Shown piece after piece: positions 19,834 to 29,428 of a DNA stretch of 64,000 nt. Position numbers and translations under genes: made by a program. Source of the DNA: Georgenia subflava. Lineage in GTDB: Bacteria; Actinomycetota; Actinomycetes; Actinomycetales; Actinomycetaceae. The stretch is from the NCBI RefSeq assembly GCF_009193155.1, contig NZ_VUKD01000003.1, positions 186,001 through 250,000 on the forward strand, given 5' to 3'. The notes under the pieces were generated by a model that worked only from the letters and a program-made list of their open reading frames with translations, did not search any database and was not told the origin of the DNA. How positions within the stretch are numbered: the first letter of the stretch is position 1; every line of letters begins with the position of its first letter.

Positions 19834-20573
19834 GAGACGAGCACGTGCCCGACGGGGTGCGGCTGCAGAAGGTGCTCGCCGGGGCGGGCCTCGGCTCGCG
19901 CCGCGCCTGCGAGGAGATCATCGCCGCCGGCCGGGTGACCGTGAACGGCGAGAAGGTCCGCGAGCTCGGCACCCGGGTGGACCCGGCGACCGCCGTCATC
20001 CACGTCGACGGGCTGCGGGTGCAGCTCGACGACTCCGTGGTGACGCTCGCGCTGAACAAGCCGGTCGGCGTCGTGTCCACCATGGACGACGACCGCGGCC
20101 GGCCGTCGCTGGCGCAGTACGTCGCGGACCGCCCGGAGCGGCTCTTCCACGTCGGCCGCCTCGACGTCGAGACCTCCGGCCTGCTGCTGCTCACGAACGA
20201 CGGCGAGCTCGCGCACCGGCTCGCCCACCCCTCCTACGAGGTCCTCAAGACCTACGTCGCCGCCGTCGAGGGGCGCGTCCCGCGCGGCCTGGGCCAGCGG
20301 CTCAAGCAGGGCGTCGAGCTGGAGGACGGCCCGGTGAAGGTCGACGCCTTCACCGTCAAGGAGACCAGCCCCGACGCCTCCCTGGTGGAGGTCGTGCTGC
20401 ACGAGGGCCGCAACCACATCGTGCGCCGTCTCATGGCCGAGGTCGGGCACCCGGTCGTCCAGCTCACCCGCACCCGCATCGGCCCGGTCAACCTCGGCAA
20501 CCTGCGCCCGGGCCGCACCCGGGTCATCGGCGGCACCGAGCTCGGCACGCTCATGAAGGCCGTAGACCTGTAG
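19830..20573 (+). CDS. rluB: 23S rRNA pseudouridine synthase RluB-like
   Basis: 247 aa. An N-terminal S4 RNA-binding domain (RLQKVLAGAGLGSRRACEEI, residues 8-27, with GRVTVNGEKV) is followed by the RsuA/RluB/E/F catalytic domain. The catalytic Asp lies in GRLDVETSGLLLLTNDG, and HEGRNHIVRRLMAEVGHPV is the second conserved block. It modifies 23S rRNA in the RluB assignment; RluE/F or RsuA activity cannot be excluded. It is coupled to scpB by ATGA, a pairing conserved in actinobacteria and firmicutes. Confidence 0.92.
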   Translation: MRDEHVPDGVRLQKVLAGAGLGSRRACEEIIAAGRVTVNGEKVRELGTRVDPATAVIHVDGLRVQLDDSVVTLALNKPVGVVSTMDDDRGRPSLAQYVADRPERLFHVGRLDVETSGLLLLTNDGELAHRLAHPSYEVLKTYVAAVEGRVPRGLGQRLKQGVELEDGPVKVDAFTVKETSPDASLVEVVLHEGRNHIVRRLMAEVGHPVVQLTRTRIGPVNLGNLRPGRTRVIGGTELGTLMKAVDL

Positions 20574-20644
20574 GTGAGGCGGTGCCCTCGCGCGCTGTGA
20601 GCGCCCCCACCGCGCCGCGCCCCGGCGGGCCCCTGCCTTGGCGG

Positions 20645-20650
20645 TACCCT
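20645..20650 (+). promoter_or_regulatory. -10 hexamer of a probable leaderless tyrA promoter
   Basis: TACCCT, exactly 6 nt, then GTG at 20657; no Shine-Dalgarno. Confidence 0.5.
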
Positions 20651-20656
20651 CACCTG

Positions 20657-21787
20657 GTGCCCGAGACCCCTCCCGCCACGCACCCGGTCGCCACCTCGGG
20701 ACCGGTGAAGGTCGTCGGCACCGGGCTCCTCGGTGCGAGCCTCGGGCTGGCCCTGCGGGCCGCGGGGGTCCCCGTCCAGCTGGCCGACGCCTCCCCGTCC
20801 GCCCTGGCACTGGCCCGCGACATCGGCGCCGGCAGCCCGGCCGCCGGCACGGACCGCGAACCCGCCCTGGTCGTCGTCGCCACGCCGCCCGACGTCGCGG
20901 CCGTGACGGTGCTGGCCGAGCTCGCCCGGCACCCGGCCGCCGTCGTGACGGACGTCGCGAGCGTCAAGGCCGCGGTCGCGGCCGAGGTCGAGGCCGACGC
21001 GGGGGAGGGCGCCGCCCGGTACGTCGGCTCGCACCCCATGGCAGGCCGGGAACGCTCCGGCGCCGCCGCGGCCGACGCCGACCTCTTCGCCGGCCGCCCC
21101 TGGGTCATCGTCCCCGGCGCCGCCTCCGACGCGGCAGCGGTGCTCGCCGTGCGCTCCCTCGCGGTGGACGTCGGCGCAGCTCCCGTCACCCTCGGGGCGC
21201 AGGAGCACGACGACGCCGTCGCGCTCGTCTCGCACCTGCCCCAGCTCGCCGCCTCGCTCGTCGCCGCCCGGCTGCGCGAGACCCCGGAGGCGGCCCTCGC
21301 CCTGTCCGGCCAGGGACTGCGCGACGTCACCCGCATCGCCGCCTCCGACCCCCAGCTCTGGGCGACGATCCTGGTCGGCAACGCCGCGCCCGTGGCCCGG
21401 GCGCTCCGTGAGGTCCGCACCGACCTCGACACGCTGCTCGCGGCCCTCGACCGCGCCGCCACCGAGGGGCCCGACGCTCCCGGCGCCACCGGCCCGCTCG
21501 CGCAGGTGGTGGCCGCCGGCCGCACCGGGGTGGCCCGGATCCCCGGCAAGCACGGTGGCGCGCCCCGCCGGTACGGGGAGGTCAGCGTCCTGGTGCCGGA
21601 CAGCCCCGGCGAGCTGGGTCGACTCTTCGGCGAGGTCGGCGAGGCGGGCATCAACATCGAGGACCTCCAGCTCGAGCACTCGGCCGGCCAGCGCGTCGGA
21701 CTGGCGATCCTGTCGGTCTTGCCCTCCGCGGTCGCACCGCTGGAGGCGGAGCTGGACCGTCGCGGCTGGCGCGTGGTCGCCCGATGA
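20657..21787 (+). CDS. tyrA: Prephenate dehydrogenase with C-terminal ACT domain
   Basis: 376 aa from a GTG placed 6 nt after a -10-like hexamer. It makes 4-hydroxyphenylpyruvate from prephenate for tyrosine synthesis. The NAD-binding VKVVGTGLLGASLGLAL is near residue 15; TDVASVKAAV, GSHPMAGRERSG and the LSHLPQLAASLVAA-like helix (VSHLPQLAASLVAARL) follow. Residues from about 300 on (VSVLVPDSPGELGRLFGEV, AGINIEDLQLEHS) form an ACT domain, suggesting tyrosine feedback. It overlaps cmk by ATGA, as in related actinobacteria. Confidence 0.92.
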   Translation: MPETPPATHPVATSGPVKVVGTGLLGASLGLALRAAGVPVQLADASPSALALARDIGAGSPAAGTDREPALVVVATPPDVAAVTVLAELARHPAAVVTDVASVKAAVAAEVEADAGEGAARYVGSHPMAGRERSGAAAADADLFAGRPWVIVPGAASDAAAVLAVRSLAVDVGAAPVTLGAQEHDDAVALVSHLPQLAASLVAARLRETPEAALALSGQGLRDVTRIAASDPQLWATILVGNAAPVARALREVRTDLDTLLAALDRAATEGPDAPGATGPLAQVVAAGRTGVARIPGKHGGAPRRYGEVSVLVPDSPGELGRLFGEVGEAGINIEDLQLEHSAGQRVGLAILSVLPSAVAPLEAELDRRGWRVVAR

Positions 21788-22590
21788 CAGCAGCACCCGC
21801 CGGCCGACGGGCCGGGACGACAGGCGCCACGGCGCGGCAGGAGGACACGGTGGAGCAGGCAGCACAGGCAGACGGGGGGCGCGGCGTCGTCGTCGCGATC
21901 GACGGGCCCTCGGGCTCCGGGAAGTCCACCGTCTCCCGGCGGCTGGCCGCCGCGCTCGCGCTCGCCTACCTCGACACCGGTGCGATGTACCGGGCCGCCA
22001 CCTGGTGGTGCCGGCGCCGGGAGATCGACCTCGACGACGCCGCAGGCGTGACGGCCGCCGTCCGCCGCATGCCCCTGGAGATGGTCACCGACCCCGCCGA
22101 GCCACGCGTGGTGTGCGACGGGGTCGACATCACCGCCGCCATCCGCGAGGCGGACATCACCGCCGTGGTGTCCAAGGTCGCCACCAACCTCGACGTGCGC
22201 GCCGAGCTCGCCCGGCTCCAGCGGGAGCTGATCGCCGCCGAGTCCGACCCGACCGTCGCGGGCACACGCTCCGGCGGACGCGGCATCGTCGCCGAGGGCC
22301 GCGACATCACGACCGTCGTCGCCCCGGACGCCGACGTACGGATCCTCCTGATCGCCGACGAGGCCGCCCGCCTGGCCCGCCGCGCGAAGGAACGGCACGG
22401 CACCGCCGACGAGGCGACGCTCGCCGCCACCCATGACGAGGTCGTGCGCCGTGACGCCGACGACTCCACCGTCTCGACCTTCCTCACCGCGGCCGACGGC
22501 GTCGTGACGGTCGACTCCTCGTCCCTGGGGATCGAGGAGACGGTCGAGACGGTGCTCGGGGTAGTGACCGCGGCCCAGGGACGACGCTGA
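21784..22590 (+). CDS. cmk: Cytidylate kinase
   Basis: 268 aa, phosphorylating CMP and dCMP. The P-loop IDGPSGSGKSTVSRRL begins at about residue 40, after a 35-residue low-complexity leader; LAYLDTGAMYRAATW, SKVATNLDVRAEL and GRGIVAEGRDITTVV (the NMP-binding Arg/Asp block) are normal, with the lid RRAKERHG. Because the first 20 residues look dispensable, a later start such as the GTG at 21850 is possible. The stop shares one base with the plsC start. Confidence 0.93.
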   Translation: MTAAPAGRRAGTTGATARQEDTVEQAAQADGGRGVVVAIDGPSGSGKSTVSRRLAAALALAYLDTGAMYRAATWWCRRREIDLDDAAGVTAAVRRMPLEMVTDPAEPRVVCDGVDITAAIREADITAVVSKVATNLDVRAELARLQRELIAAESDPTVAGTRSGGRGIVAEGRDITTVVAPDADVRILLIADEAARLARRAKERHGTADEATLAATHDEVVRRDADDSTVSTFLTAADGVVTVDSSSLGIEETVETVLGVVTAAQGRR

Positions 22591-23348
22591 TGGCCGGCCA
22601 GAGCCGAGGGCAGCGGATCCGCGCCGAGGACATCTACCGGTGGGGCCCGGTCTGGTCCCGGCGCGTCGGCTGGGTCCTGGACCACGTCTGGTGGAACACC
22701 GAGGTCCACGGCGCCGAGAAGGTCCCCGCCACCGGCCCGGTGATCATCGCCTCCAACCACACCGGGGTCATCGACGGGCCGCTGCTGCACGGCGCCCTGC
22801 CGCGCGGCTCGCACGTGCTGGTCAAGCAGGAGTTCTTCGACGCGAAGATCGGCTTCCTCATGACCTGGGCCGGGCAGATCCCGGTGGACCGCAGGGCCGG
22901 CCGCGCCGCCCTCGCCGTGGGGAAGACCATGCTCGAGGAGGGGCGCGTCGTCGGGATCTTCCCCGAGGGCACCCGGGGCCGGGGCGACGTCAGCTCCGTG
23001 CGCGCCGGCGTCGCCTGGCTCGCCGTCCAGTCCGGCGCACCGGTCGTGCCCGCGGCCTGCCTGGGCACGCGCCGCACCGGGGACAGGCGCGGCTACGTGC
23101 CGCCCCCGCGCAGCCGCCTCCACGTCGTCTTCGGCGACCCGATCCACCTCGACATCCCGGCCGGGTCCACCGGTCGTGAGGCCATGGCGACGGCGATGTC
23201 CGCCATCAGCACCGGCCTCACCGCCCACGTGCGCGACGCCGTCGCACTGACCGGCGTCGACCTGCCTGCCGACAGCGGACCCGGGGCACCGCCCGCGGGC
23301 CCGGCGGCCGGGCCTGGTCGTGACGGGACCACCGACAGGGGAGAATGA
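22590..23348 (+). CDS. plsC: 1-acyl-sn-glycerol-3-phosphate acyltransferase (PlsC family)
   Basis: 252 aa. It probably acylates lysophosphatidic acid at the inner face of the membrane. Catalytic NHTGVIDG (HxxxxD) is near residue 55, [11 protein letters not shown] holds the glycerol-phosphate-binding EGTR, and VPVDR-type [12 protein letters not shown] and [10 protein letters not shown] complete the four family blocks. The last 30 residues are Pro/Gly/Ala-rich. The position between cmk and der is conserved in actinobacteria. The 3' end contains the probable der promoter. Confidence 0.9.
   Translation: MAGQSRGQRIRAEDIYRWGPVWSRRVGWVLDHVWWNTEVHGAEKVPATGPVIIASNHTGVIDGPLLHGALPRGSHVLVKQEFFDAKIGFLMTWAGQIPVDRRAGRAALAVGKTMLEEGRVVGIFPEGTRGRGDVSSVRAGVAWLAVQSGAPVVPAACLGTRRTGDRRGYVPPPRSRLHVVFGDPIHLDIPAGSTGREAMATAMSAISTGLTAHVRDAVALTGVDLPADSGPGAPPAGPAAGPGRDGTTDRGE
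23341..23346 (+). promoter_or_regulatory. Possible leaderless promoter of der
   Basis: GAGAAT stands 7 nt before the ATG at 23354. There is no Shine-Dalgarno before either candidate der start. Confidence 0.35.
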
Positions 23349-23353
23349 CCCCC

Positions 23354-24907
23354 ATGAGCACCGACCCAGCGCGCGAGCCCGCGGCCGAGACGGACCTGGA
23401 CGCCCCCGCCGAGGAGAACGACGCACGGGCGGAGGCCCTGCGCAGCCCCGAGCACCGCACGGCCGACCCGGTCGAGGAGGAACGCCGCGCCGAGGCGTTG
23501 CGGGCGGGCCTGGCCGACTACGTCCTGGAGGACGAGGACCTCGCCGTCCTGGAGGAGGCCGAGGGCGAGACCGAGGAGCGCGGCCCGTCCGGGCTGCCGG
23601 TCCTGGCCGTCGTCGGCCGCCCCAACGTGGGCAAGTCGACCTTCGTCAACCGCGTGCTCGGCCGTCGCGAGGCGGTCGTCCAGGACACCCCGGGCGTGAC
23701 CCGCGACCGCGTCAGCTACCCGGCCGAGTGGGCGGGGCGCCGCTTCACCCTCGTGGACACCGGCGGCTGGGAGACCGACGTCGCGGGCATCGACGCCTCG
23801 GTGGCGCAGCAGGCCGAGGTCGCCATCGCCATGGCCGACGCGGTGATGTTCGTCGTCGACGCCACCGTGGGACCCACCGACACCGACGAGCAGGTGGTGC
23901 GGCTGCTGCGCCGCTCGGGCAAGCCGGTGGTCCTGGTGGCCAACAAGGTCGACTCACCGGTGCAGGAGGCCGACGCCTCCCTGCTCTGGTCGCTGGGGCT
24001 CGGCGAGCCCTACCCGGTCTCCGCCCTGCACGGCCGCGGCTCGGGCGACGTCCTCGACGCCGCGATGGCCGTGCTGCCCCGGGTCTCCGCCGTCGCCGGC
24101 AGGATCCCCGAGGGCGGCCCGCGGCGGGTGGCCCTCGTGGGACGGCCCAACGTGGGCAAGTCCTCGCTGCTGAACTCCCTCGCCGGCGCCGAGCGCGTGG
24201 TGGTGCACGAGACCGCCGGCACGACCCGTGACCCGGTCGACGAGCTCATCGTGCTCGGCGACAGGCCGTGGTGGTTCGTCGACACCGCCGGCATCCGCCG
24301 GCGGGTGCACCAGACCTCCGGCGCGGACTTCTACGCCTCGCTGCGGACCCAGGCGGCTCTGGAGAAGGCCGAGGTCGCCGTCGTCCTCGTCGACGCGTCC
24401 GTGCCGATGACCGAGCAGGACACCCGGGTCATCCAGCAGGTCATCGACTCCGGCCGGGCGCTGGTGGTGGCGTACAACAAGTGGGACCTCATGGACGAGG
24501 ACCGCCGCCCGTTCCTCGAGCGGGAGATCGAGCTCGACCTGGTGCAGGTCCAGTGGGCGCCGCGCATCAACGTCTCCGCGAGGACCGGCTGGCACACCAA
24601 CCGCCTCGTCAAGGCGCTGGAGACGGCGCTGGACTCCTGGGACACGCGCATCCCCACCGGACGCCTCAACGCGTTCCTCGGCGAGCTCACCGCCGCGCAC
24701 CCCCACCCGGTGCGCGGCGGGAAGCAGCCGCGGATCCTGTTCGCGACGCAGCCGTCCAACCGGCCGCCGCGGTTCGTCATCTTCGCCACCGGCTTCATCG
24801 AGGCCGGCTACCGCCGCTTCATCGAGAACCGGCTGCGCGAGCACTTCGGCTTCGAGGGCAGCCCGATCGAGATCAGCGTGCGGGTCCGGGAGAAGCGGCG
24901 GCGCTGA
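23354..24907 (+). CDS. der: Ribosome biogenesis GTPase Der (EngA)
   Basis: 517 aa from the ATG at 23354 (another ATG at 23345 overlaps plsC). Der has two GTPase domains in tandem and acts in 50S assembly. An acidic N-terminal tail of about 75 residues precedes G domain 1 ([24 protein letters not shown]) and G domain 2 ([31 protein letters not shown]). The C-terminal KH-like domain ([33 protein letters not shown]) is complete. The acidic tail is common in actinobacterial Der. Confidence 0.96.
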   Translation: MSTDPAREPAAETDLDAPAEENDARAEALRSPEHRTADPVEEERRAEALRAGLADYVLEDEDLAVLEEAEGETEERGPSGLPVLAVVGRPNVGKSTFVNRVLGRREAVVQDTPGVTRDRVSYPAEWAGRRFTLVDTGGWETDVAGIDASVAQQAEVAIAMADAVMFVVDATVGPTDTDEQVVRLLRRSGKPVVLVANKVDSPVQEADASLLWSLGLGEPYPVSALHGRGSGDVLDAAMAVLPRVSAVAGRIPEGGPRRVALVGRPNVGKSSLLNSLAGAERVVVHETAGTTRDPVDELIVLGDRPWWFVDTAGIRRRVHQTSGADFYASLRTQAALEKAEVAVVLVDASVPMTEQDTRVIQQVIDSGRALVVAYNKWDLMDEDRRPFLEREIELDLVQVQWAPRINVSARTGWHTNRLVKALETALDSWDTRIPTGRLNAFLGELTAAHPHPVRGGKQPRILFATQPSNRPPRFVIFATGFIEAGYRRFIENRLREHFGFEGSPIEISVRVREKRRR

Positions 24908-24909
24908 GG

Positions 24910-25953
24910 GTGGCACCGGTCCGGTCTCCCGCGGAGCGGCCGCACCGGCTGCTGCGCTGGGGGCTGCCGCGCGACCCGCGGGCGTCGGAGCACGTGCTCG
25001 GCTTCGCGGTCACCACCGTGCTCACCATCGCGGTGACCCGCGGCATCCTCCAGCTGTCAGGCTTCCCGCAGATCGGGGGCGACAGCCTCCACGTGGCCCA
25101 CGTGCTGTGGGGCGGGCTGCTGCTGGGCGTCGCGGTGGTGCTGGCGGTGTCCTTCGCCGGCCCGGTGGTGCGGCCGCTCGTCGCGTTCGTCGGTGGCATC
25201 GGCTTCGGCCTGTTCATCGACGAGGTCGGCAAGTTCCTCACGCAGGACAACGACTACTTCTTCCGGCCCGCACCGATGATCATGTACGTCACGCTGGTCG
25301 TGGTGATGATCGCCGCCGACACCCTGCACGGCCGGCGTGCCCACCACCCCACGGAGCACCTCGCCGCGGCGGCCGACCACGCCGTCGCCGGGCTGGCCGG
25401 CGGGCTGAGTGCCGAGCGCCGGGCGGTGGCCGAGGAGCTGCTCGCCAAGGGCGGGCGCGCGCCCGGGGCCGACCAGACCGCGGCGCTGCTGCGGGTGATC
25501 CCCGACGACGACGCCGAGGCGCCCGACCCGCTCGACCTCGCCGGCCGGCGCATCCGCGGCCTGCTGCGCACCATCGTCACCCGGCGGTGGGCGACGCGCA
25601 CGACTGCAGTGCTGCTCGTCGTCGTCCTGGTCGGCACCCTCGCCACCGTCGCGCTCAGCTGGGAGCCGGGGGAGCGCGGCGAGCCGGCGTGGGCGCTCGT
25701 GGGGGCGCTGCTGACGGTGGCGCTGTCCCTGGTGGCCGCCGTGCGCGGGTGGACGCTGCTCGGCAGCGACCGCTTCCGGGCCTTCCAGTGGCTGCGCCGG
25801 GCGGTGCTGGTGAACCTGCTCCTCACCCAGGTGGCGCTGTTCCGGATCGCCCCGTGGCCGGCGACGCTCGGCCTGTTCCTGGCGCTGGCGGCCCTGGGGG
25901 TCATCGGCGTGGAGAAGCTACGGCTCGAGCGGCTGCACGAGGCCGAGGTCTGA
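24910..25953 (+). CDS. Multi-pass membrane protein of unknown function
   Basis: 347 aa from a GTG 2 nt after the der stop. Four hydrophobic segments lie in the first half (VLGFAVTTVLTIAVTRGIL, HVLWGGLLLGVAVVLAVSF, LVAFVGGIGFGLFIDEVGKF, MIMYVTLVVVMIAAD). A cytosolic stretch of about 90 residues follows, then four more (TTAVLLVVVLVGTLATVALS, WALVGALLTVALSLVAAV, LVNLLLTQVALFRI, LGLFLALAALGVIGV). The conserved-looking GFGLFIDEVGKFLTQDNDYF loop may be functional. I do not recognise the family. It is probably cotranscribed with der; its stop abuts a repeat shared with the end of the next gene. Confidence 0.75.
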   Translation: MAPVRSPAERPHRLLRWGLPRDPRASEHVLGFAVTTVLTIAVTRGILQLSGFPQIGGDSLHVAHVLWGGLLLGVAVVLAVSFAGPVVRPLVAFVGGIGFGLFIDEVGKFLTQDNDYFFRPAPMIMYVTLVVVMIAADTLHGRRAHHPTEHLAAAADHAVAGLAGGLSAERRAVAEELLAKGGRAPGADQTAALLRVIPDDDAEAPDPLDLAGRRIRGLLRTIVTRRWATRTTAVLLVVVLVGTLATVALSWEPGERGEPAWALVGALLTVALSLVAAVRGWTLLGSDRFRAFQWLRRAVLVNLLLTQVALFRIAPWPATLGLFLALAALGVIGVEKLRLERLHEAEV

Positions 25954-26040
25954 CGCGGTCAGCTCGTCGCCGGCCGGGCCGCGTGACGCTCGCTCAGGTC
26001 GTCGCCCACGGGCGGCGTGACGCTCGCTCAGGTCGTCGCC
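25954..26040. repeat. Three copies of the LAL-regulator 3' end with stop codon
   Basis: On the minus strand the gene ends ACGACCTGA (stop at 26028-26030). The 26 bp around it (26015-26040) are copied perfectly at 25981-26006. A third, imperfect copy (GCGACGAGCTGA) has its TGA complement at 25959-25961, adjoining the stop of the plus-strand membrane gene. Periods are 34 and 35 bp. Confidence 0.85.
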
Positions 26041-28973
26041 GGCCGGCCCGCGCGACGTCGCGCCACGCTTGCCAGCTCGACCCGGCTCGCGGTGCCGGTC
26101 TTGCGGAGCAGGTTGGAGACGTGCACGCTCACGGTCTTCTCGCTGATGAAGAGCGCCTGTGCGATCTCGGCATAGGTGCGGCCCGCCACCACCTGCGCCA
26201 GCACCTCCCGCTCGCGCGGGGTGAGGTGGGGCAGCCCCGACGTCGTGATGGTCTCCTCCGGTCCCGGCGGCTGGTCGCCGGGCGACGAGCCGCCGGGCGG
26301 AGCCAGCGGCAGCCGGGCGCTGCGTGCCAGCGCTTCGAGGTCCGCGAGCAGCGGCTCGGCGCCGAGCTCGGTCGCGAGGGCATACGCGCGGCGCAGGAGC
26401 GATGCGCCGCCCCGTCGCCCCGAGCGGTGGCCGAGGAAGGACTCGGCCGCCCGGACGGACGCATAGGCCTCCGCCCACGGCATCATGGCGGCACGGCACC
26501 CCTCGGTGGCCTGTACCCACGCCTCACGGACGGCTGTGTGATCGGTGCCCTCGGGTGGGACGGCACCGAGACCGGACCGGAGGCTCTCGGCCCGGAAGAG
26601 CGAGAGCGTGGCACGTGTCTTGACGGCCTCGTGCGCGGTCCCCGTCCTGGGCCACGCGAGCGGCTCGGCGTGCTGCGACTTCATCGTGGTCAGCTCGCTG
26701 CGTAGTAGGCCGAGCTCGTGGCTGTCGGTGCGGGACTCGGCCAGGTCGGCGACCGCCCGGGCGGCCAACGGGAGCAGGGACCTGAGTCGGTCCCGATCAC
26801 CCTCGCCGGTGTCCAAGCCGTCGCGGGCGGCTCGCAGGGCGCGCTCGGGGTCGCTCTCCGCGAGCGCGACCAGTGCCCGTACCTCGTCGAACGGCAGCGC
26901 CAGGAACCTGGACTGCTCGGCGAAGATCTCCTCGGCACGGTGCAGATGGGCGCGGCCCTCCGCCGGGCGGCCCTGCAGCGCGGCGAGCCGCGCTGCCGTC
27001 AGCCTGGCGTTGACCTCCGTCATCGGCGATGTGCTCGTGCCGAGCGCCACCCGGAGCAGGGCGTCGCACTGCTCCGCCCGGCCGAGCTCCAGGCTCAGGT
27101 CCGCCTCCCAGGCGCTGAGGAGCCCGACGTAGGTGTGCGGGGCTCCCGAGGAGCTCAGCTCGCGACGGCGCCGTTCGAAGTAGTCGAGCGCGCGGTCGGG
27201 GGAGTCCAGCAGGAGTGCGTTCGTCACCCAGGCGGTGGCGCTGGTGTAGGTGTACAGGTCGCCGGCCGTGCGTGCTGCGGCGACCGCCTCGTCCGCGAGA
27301 TCGGCGCCACCCGGCCGGTCCTGCAGGGTCCACGCCATCGAGGCGGCCACGAGCGCCGGGCCGAGGGCTCGGGAGTCTCCGGAAGCTCGTGCCAGCTGCA
27401 GCACGAGCCGCGCACGGTCGGCCGCGCCGGGAACACCGTGCCAGAGCTCGTTCCCGGCGAGGTCGGCGAGCGACCTGAGGTGCTGCCAGCTGTCGGGGCG
27501 GTCGGCCGTGATGCGTACCGCCTCGGCGACGTCGTCGATCTCCCGGAAGCCGCGCCCGGTCGCGTGCCGCAGGAGCATCCGTCGCAGGAGCAGCTCGGAG
27601 ACCGCGAGGGCGTCGGCGTGGGACAGCTCGGCCAGGAGGTCCTCGACCAGCGAGAGCTCTGCCTCGTGGTCGCCCGACCGCTCTGCCGCGGCACGGGCTG
27701 TCCGCAGCAGCTCTACCCGGGACTCCGGTGCGTCCACGGAGACCCGCAGGGCGATCGCCCGGCGCAGCAGGCGGAGCTGCTCGGACCGTCCGGAGACCTC
27801 GCCCACGGCCGTGGCAGCGACCAGCGCGGCCCGGTAGGCCTCGTCGAGGTCGCCCGCCCGGGCGTGGTGGTCGGCCAGCGCCACGAGCTGGGAGACGGTG
27901 CGAGCCTCCGGGGTCGTGCGGCCCGCCAGCCGGCGCGCGTGGGCACGGTGCCACAGCTGGCGCTCGTACGGCGGGGTGACGGCCTCGAGGACCTCGGCCT
28001 GCAGCGGGTGGTGGAACCAGTACGGGCCAGACGCGTCCATCTCCAGGACCCCGCCGCGGAGGGCCTCGTGGAGCAGGTCGACGACAGGCAGCGACAGGCC
28101 GAGCGTGCCTGCGACCGCAACGAGCTCGTCCGTGTCGACGGGGTGCCCGCCGACCGCGATGAGCCGGGTGAGTGTGCGTGCCCCGCTCGACAGGCCGTGC
28201 CAGGAACGCAGCAGCGCCTCCCGGAGGGTTGCGGGGAGCTCCTTGGGAAGCTTGGCAGCGTCTGGCGGGAGACCGTCGAGCAGGAGCCGGTTGAGGTACG
28301 GGTTGCCATGGGTGTGGGCGAAGACGTCATCCACCAGCGACTCCCGTGCCGGGCCACCGAGGAGGTTTGCGATCTGCTCGGACGTGGCTGTCCGGTCGAG
28401 CGGCCTCAGCGGGATCGTGGTGAACCCCGGCATGCGGGCGGCGTCGGCGAGCCACCGGTGCAGCCGGTGTCCCTCGGTCACCTCCGTGGACCGGACGGTG
28501 AGGAGGATGGCGAGGTGCCGGTCGGCCCGGCCCGCGAGGAGGTAGGTCAGCACGTCCAGGGTGGACTGGTCTGCCCAGTGCAGGTCGTCGATCACGAGCA
28601 GGACGGCGCGCTCGGCGGTCCGGCTGTCCAGCCACTCCTCGAAGACCTCGGGCAGGCGGTCGTAGTCGCTCCGGGAGAGGGCCGGTCCAGGTTCGCCGTG
28701 CGCGTTCTGCCACGCCCGCAGCGCAGCCCGAAGGGGGAGGAACGGGAGGGAGAGGGAGCTCAAGGGCAGGCAGGCCCCGAAGAGCTGGTCCGTCCTCTCG
28801 GCCGTCCGGGCGCAGATCTCGCCGACCAGCGAGGTCTTGCCCACGCCCGGCTCGCCAGGGAGGAGCGACATCGCGAAGTGGCCCGCGACCGCTTCCTCTA
28901 TCACTCGGAGAAGGCGGCCGAGCTCGGCCTCACGCCCGGCAAGCAGGGACCGTGGGGGGACCCCGTCGTCCAC
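26028..28973 (-). CDS. LAL-type (MalT-like) LuxR-family transcriptional regulator
   Basis: 981 aa from a GTG; CACACT lies 6 nt upstream, so the transcript may be leaderless. The AAA/STAND ATPase domain is N-terminal: Walker A GEPGVGKTSLVGE near residue 40 and Walker B AVLLVIDDLHWADQSTLD near 125. The middle 600 residues are helical TPR-like repeats. The C-terminal LuxR HTH (LTPREREVLAQVVAGRTYAE, ISEKTVSVHVSNLLRKTG, about residues 908-962) binds DNA. Such regulators sense a ligand through the helical region and activate nearby genes. The only divergent neighbour is the small secreted peptide gene at 29131, a reasonable candidate target or signal. Codon third positions are less extreme than in housekeeping neighbours. 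Confidence 0.92.
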   Translation of the reverse strand: MDDGVPPRSLLAGREAELGRLLRVIEEAVAGHFAMSLLPGEPGVGKTSLVGEICARTAERTDQLFGACLPLSSLSLPFLPLRAALRAWQNAHGEPGPALSRSDYDRLPEVFEEWLDSRTAERAVLLVIDDLHWADQSTLDVLTYLLAGRADRHLAILLTVRSTEVTEGHRLHRWLADAARMPGFTTIPLRPLDRTATSEQIANLLGGPARESLVDDVFAHTHGNPYLNRLLLDGLPPDAAKLPKELPATLREALLRSWHGLSSGARTLTRLIAVGGHPVDTDELVAVAGTLGLSLPVVDLLHEALRGGVLEMDASGPYWFHHPLQAEVLEAVTPPYERQLWHRAHARRLAGRTTPEARTVSQLVALADHHARAGDLDEAYRAALVAATAVGEVSGRSEQLRLLRRAIALRVSVDAPESRVELLRTARAAAERSGDHEAELSLVEDLLAELSHADALAVSELLLRRMLLRHATGRGFREIDDVAEAVRITADRPDSWQHLRSLADLAGNELWHGVPGAADRARLVLQLARASGDSRALGPALVAASMAWTLQDRPGGADLADEAVAAARTAGDLYTYTSATAWVTNALLLDSPDRALDYFERRRRELSSSGAPHTYVGLLSAWEADLSLELGRAEQCDALLRVALGTSTSPMTEVNARLTAARLAALQGRPAEGRAHLHRAEEIFAEQSRFLALPFDEVRALVALAESDPERALRAARDGLDTGEGDRDRLRSLLPLAARAVADLAESRTDSHELGLLRSELTTMKSQHAEPLAWPRTGTAHEAVKTRATLSLFRAESLRSGLGAVPPEGTDHTAVREAWVQATEGCRAAMMPWAEAYASVRAAESFLGHRSGRRGGASLLRRAYALATELGAEPLLADLEALARSARLPLAPPGGSSPGDQPPGPEETITTSGLPHLTPREREVLAQVVAGRTYAEIAQALFISEKTVSVHVSNLLRKTGTASRVELASVARRRAGRPATT

Positions 28974-29130
28974 CCGTCGAGTGTGACACCGCGACTCCTG
29001 AGGGAGAAGTGCATAAGAGGCTCGGGCGCCTGCGTTGCGGGGAAGCGAAATCTGAGGGTGGGCACCTGATGTGACTAAGGGGTACGCGGCCGGAGGGTGA
29101 ACCCATCAGAACCTGTTGGAGGTGCTCATC

Positions 29131-29385
29131 ATGAATCCGCGCAAGAACCTCGCCCGCCGCCTCGCGGCGGTCGCACTGGCAGGCATGACGGCGCTGGCAC
29201 TGGCGCCGGCGGCCATGGCGAGCCCCGACGACGCCTCGCTCGGCGACCTCACCGGCGTCGAGCGGCCGTGCCCGCTCACTCGGCTCGATGACCAGTACAT
29301 GCGGTGCGACAACTACACCGGTGGCGGTGTCAGTGCGCCGTCCTACGTGCCCCAAGGAGCAGCGATCACGACGATGTCGCGCTGA
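29131..29385 (+). CDS. Small secreted peptide precursor with two cysteines
   Basis: 84 aa from the ATG at 29131; GGAGG (29118-29122) lies 8 nt upstream, a clear ribosome binding site. Residues 1-31 are a classical Sec signal peptide: basic MNPRKNLARR, hydrophobic LAAVALAGMTALALAPA, cleavage after AMA. The mature part of about 53 residues starts SPDDASLGDL and has two Cys, 12 residues apart in CPLTRLDDQYMRC, which could form one disulfide loop; the tail is Gly/Ser/Pro-rich. I recognise no family. It is divergent from the LAL regulator. Coding status rests on the ribosome binding site, signal peptide and codon bias. Confidence 0.7.
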   Translation: MNPRKNLARRLAAVALAGMTALALAPAAMASPDDASLGDLTGVERPCPLTRLDDQYMRCDNYTGGGVSAPSYVPQGAAITTMSR

Positions 29386-29428
29386 CCCGCCGCGTCGTCA
29401 GGCTGATTCGGCTGCGTCCATCCGGACC

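Noticed and set aside
26718-29069. A 783-codon plus-strand frame opposite the LAL regulator
   Set aside because: No recognisable domain and low-complexity composition; the minus strand encodes clear ATPase and HTH motifs.
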